From NCBI GenBank assembly GCA_002413385.1, contig DHWW01000239.1, forward strand, positions 2,610 to 9,988: a stretch of DNA of 7,379 nt. Direction: 5' to 3'. Position 1 is the first letter of the stretch. The number at the start of each line of letters is the position of its first letter. The translations under genes were made by a program, and so were the position numbers. This DNA comes from Granulicella sp. UBA5172. GTDB taxonomy: Bacteria > Acidobacteriota > Terriglobia > Terriglobales > Acidobacteriaceae. Positions 7,209 through 7,379 of this stretch are shown one piece after another. The notes below the pieces were generated by a model that worked only from the letters and a program-made list of their open reading frames with translations, was not told the origin of the DNA and made no database searches.

Positions 7209-7216
7209 ATCCGTAC
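7205..7216. other. Right join: ahcY N-terminus lost, unrelated coding begins
   Basis: On the minus strand AhcY similarity begins only at ADGKLGFP. The codons just upstream read PERTD, where the family normally has a Thr/Gly-containing stretch such as TTTGVHRL. From about 7209 the plus strand instead carries a plausible reading frame. The breakpoint is placed by protein similarity and is good to about 10 bases. No mobile-element signature is visible. Confidence 0.65.
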
Positions 7217-7373
7217 GTTCTGGACGGATCGGGACGCCAGCGGACAGCGGTGGCTGAGGTTCGGCACCGGCGGCGCAATCACGTGGGGTTCGGACCCGGC
7301 CCAGGAATGGGCCGAGACAGAGCTCAAGGCCGCTCGCCTGATCGGACTCGCATCTGGGAGGCTGGAGCCGTGA
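7209..7373 (+). CDS. C-terminal part of a small Trp-rich hypothetical protein (actinobacterial/phage-like)
   Basis: The last 54 residues of a plus-strand frame run from [15 protein letters not shown] through [16 protein letters not shown] to [13 protein letters not shown] and stop at TGA 7371-7373. It looks like real coding: most third codon positions are G or C, the composition is balanced with three Trp and a mixed charged helix ([16 protein letters not shown]), and its stop overlaps a well-formed start for the next gene. I do not recognise the family; short proteins of this style are common in actinobacterial prophages and plasmids, which is an impression and not a match. Its start is missing, because bases left of about 7209 are antisense ahcY. 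The frame stays open leftwards to 6537, but that part is a shadow of ahcY. Confidence 0.45.
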   Translation: MRTFWTDRDASGQRWLRFGTGGAITWGSDPAQEWAETELKAARLIGLASGRLEP

Positions 7374-7379
7374 GCGAAC
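7370..7379 (+). CDS. Start of a following gene, cut by the window end
   Basis: GTG at 7370-7372 overlaps the preceding TGA in a GTGA arrangement. GGGAGG at 7356-7361 lies 8 bases upstream, a strong Shine-Dalgarno inside the end of the preceding gene. This is the usual form of translational coupling in compact operons. Only GTG AGC GAA is visible, so no product can be named. Confidence 0.4.

Noticed and set aside
5395..7278. Single 627-residue minus-strand protein covering ahcY and mtnA
   Set aside because: Only the part after ATG 6369 is MtnA. The first half is an Arg-rich wrong-frame reading of ahcY that runs through the hairpin, so it is not a natural fusion.

Overview
The window looks like a composite of three unrelated pieces rather than one continuous locus. 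Bases 1 to about 5530 resemble an Acidobacteriota (Terriglobia/Acidobacteriaceae-like) genome: a very large Oar-type TonB-dependent receptor with an N-terminal carboxypeptidase-regulatory-like domain, a DUF5666-type exported protein, and a VIT1/CCC1 iron/manganese transporter. Bases about 5530 to 7208 resemble a high-GC actinobacterium (Thermoleophilia-like is a guess from protein style only). This piece carries the C-terminal part of S-adenosylhomocysteine hydrolase (ahcY) and the N-terminal part of methylthioribose-1-phosphate isomerase (mtnA). Bases about 7209 to 7379 encode the end of a small Trp-rich protein on the opposite strand, overlapping the start of a following gene, in the style of an actinobacterial or actinophage operon.

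Layout. On the minus strand, a frameshifted DUF5666 gene (4558 to 3760) is followed after 8 bases by the 1244-residue receptor gene (3751 to 17), so the two probably form an operon that sends an exported protein and an outer-membrane receptor to the envelope. Divergently, on the plus strand, lies the VIT1-like transporter (4677-5411), with an AT-rich promoter candidate between the two units. After it comes a well-placed Shine-Dalgarno and ATG (5481-5493) for a gene that is cut off about 40 bases later.

From about 5530 the recognisable proteins switch to the minus strand. MtnA loses its last 60-70 residues at the left join. AhcY loses about its first 160 residues at the right join and also has an in-frame TGA in a conserved stretch. 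A perfect 17-bp-arm hairpin followed by TTTT separates ahcY from mtnA and ends only 11 bases before the mtnA ATG. In an intact genome, ahcY and mtnA would serve the activated methyl cycle (SAH hydrolysis) and methionine salvage.

The two truncated conserved genes, the change in strand composition at the first join, the single-base frameshift and the premature stop all fit a chimeric or error-bearing metagenomic assembly better than a new biological system. I see no CRISPR array, transposase, integrase, tRNA or rRNA. The most useful biological content is the intact receptor, the intact VIT1-like transporter with its full metal-ligand set, and the ahcY-hairpin-mtnA arrangement.
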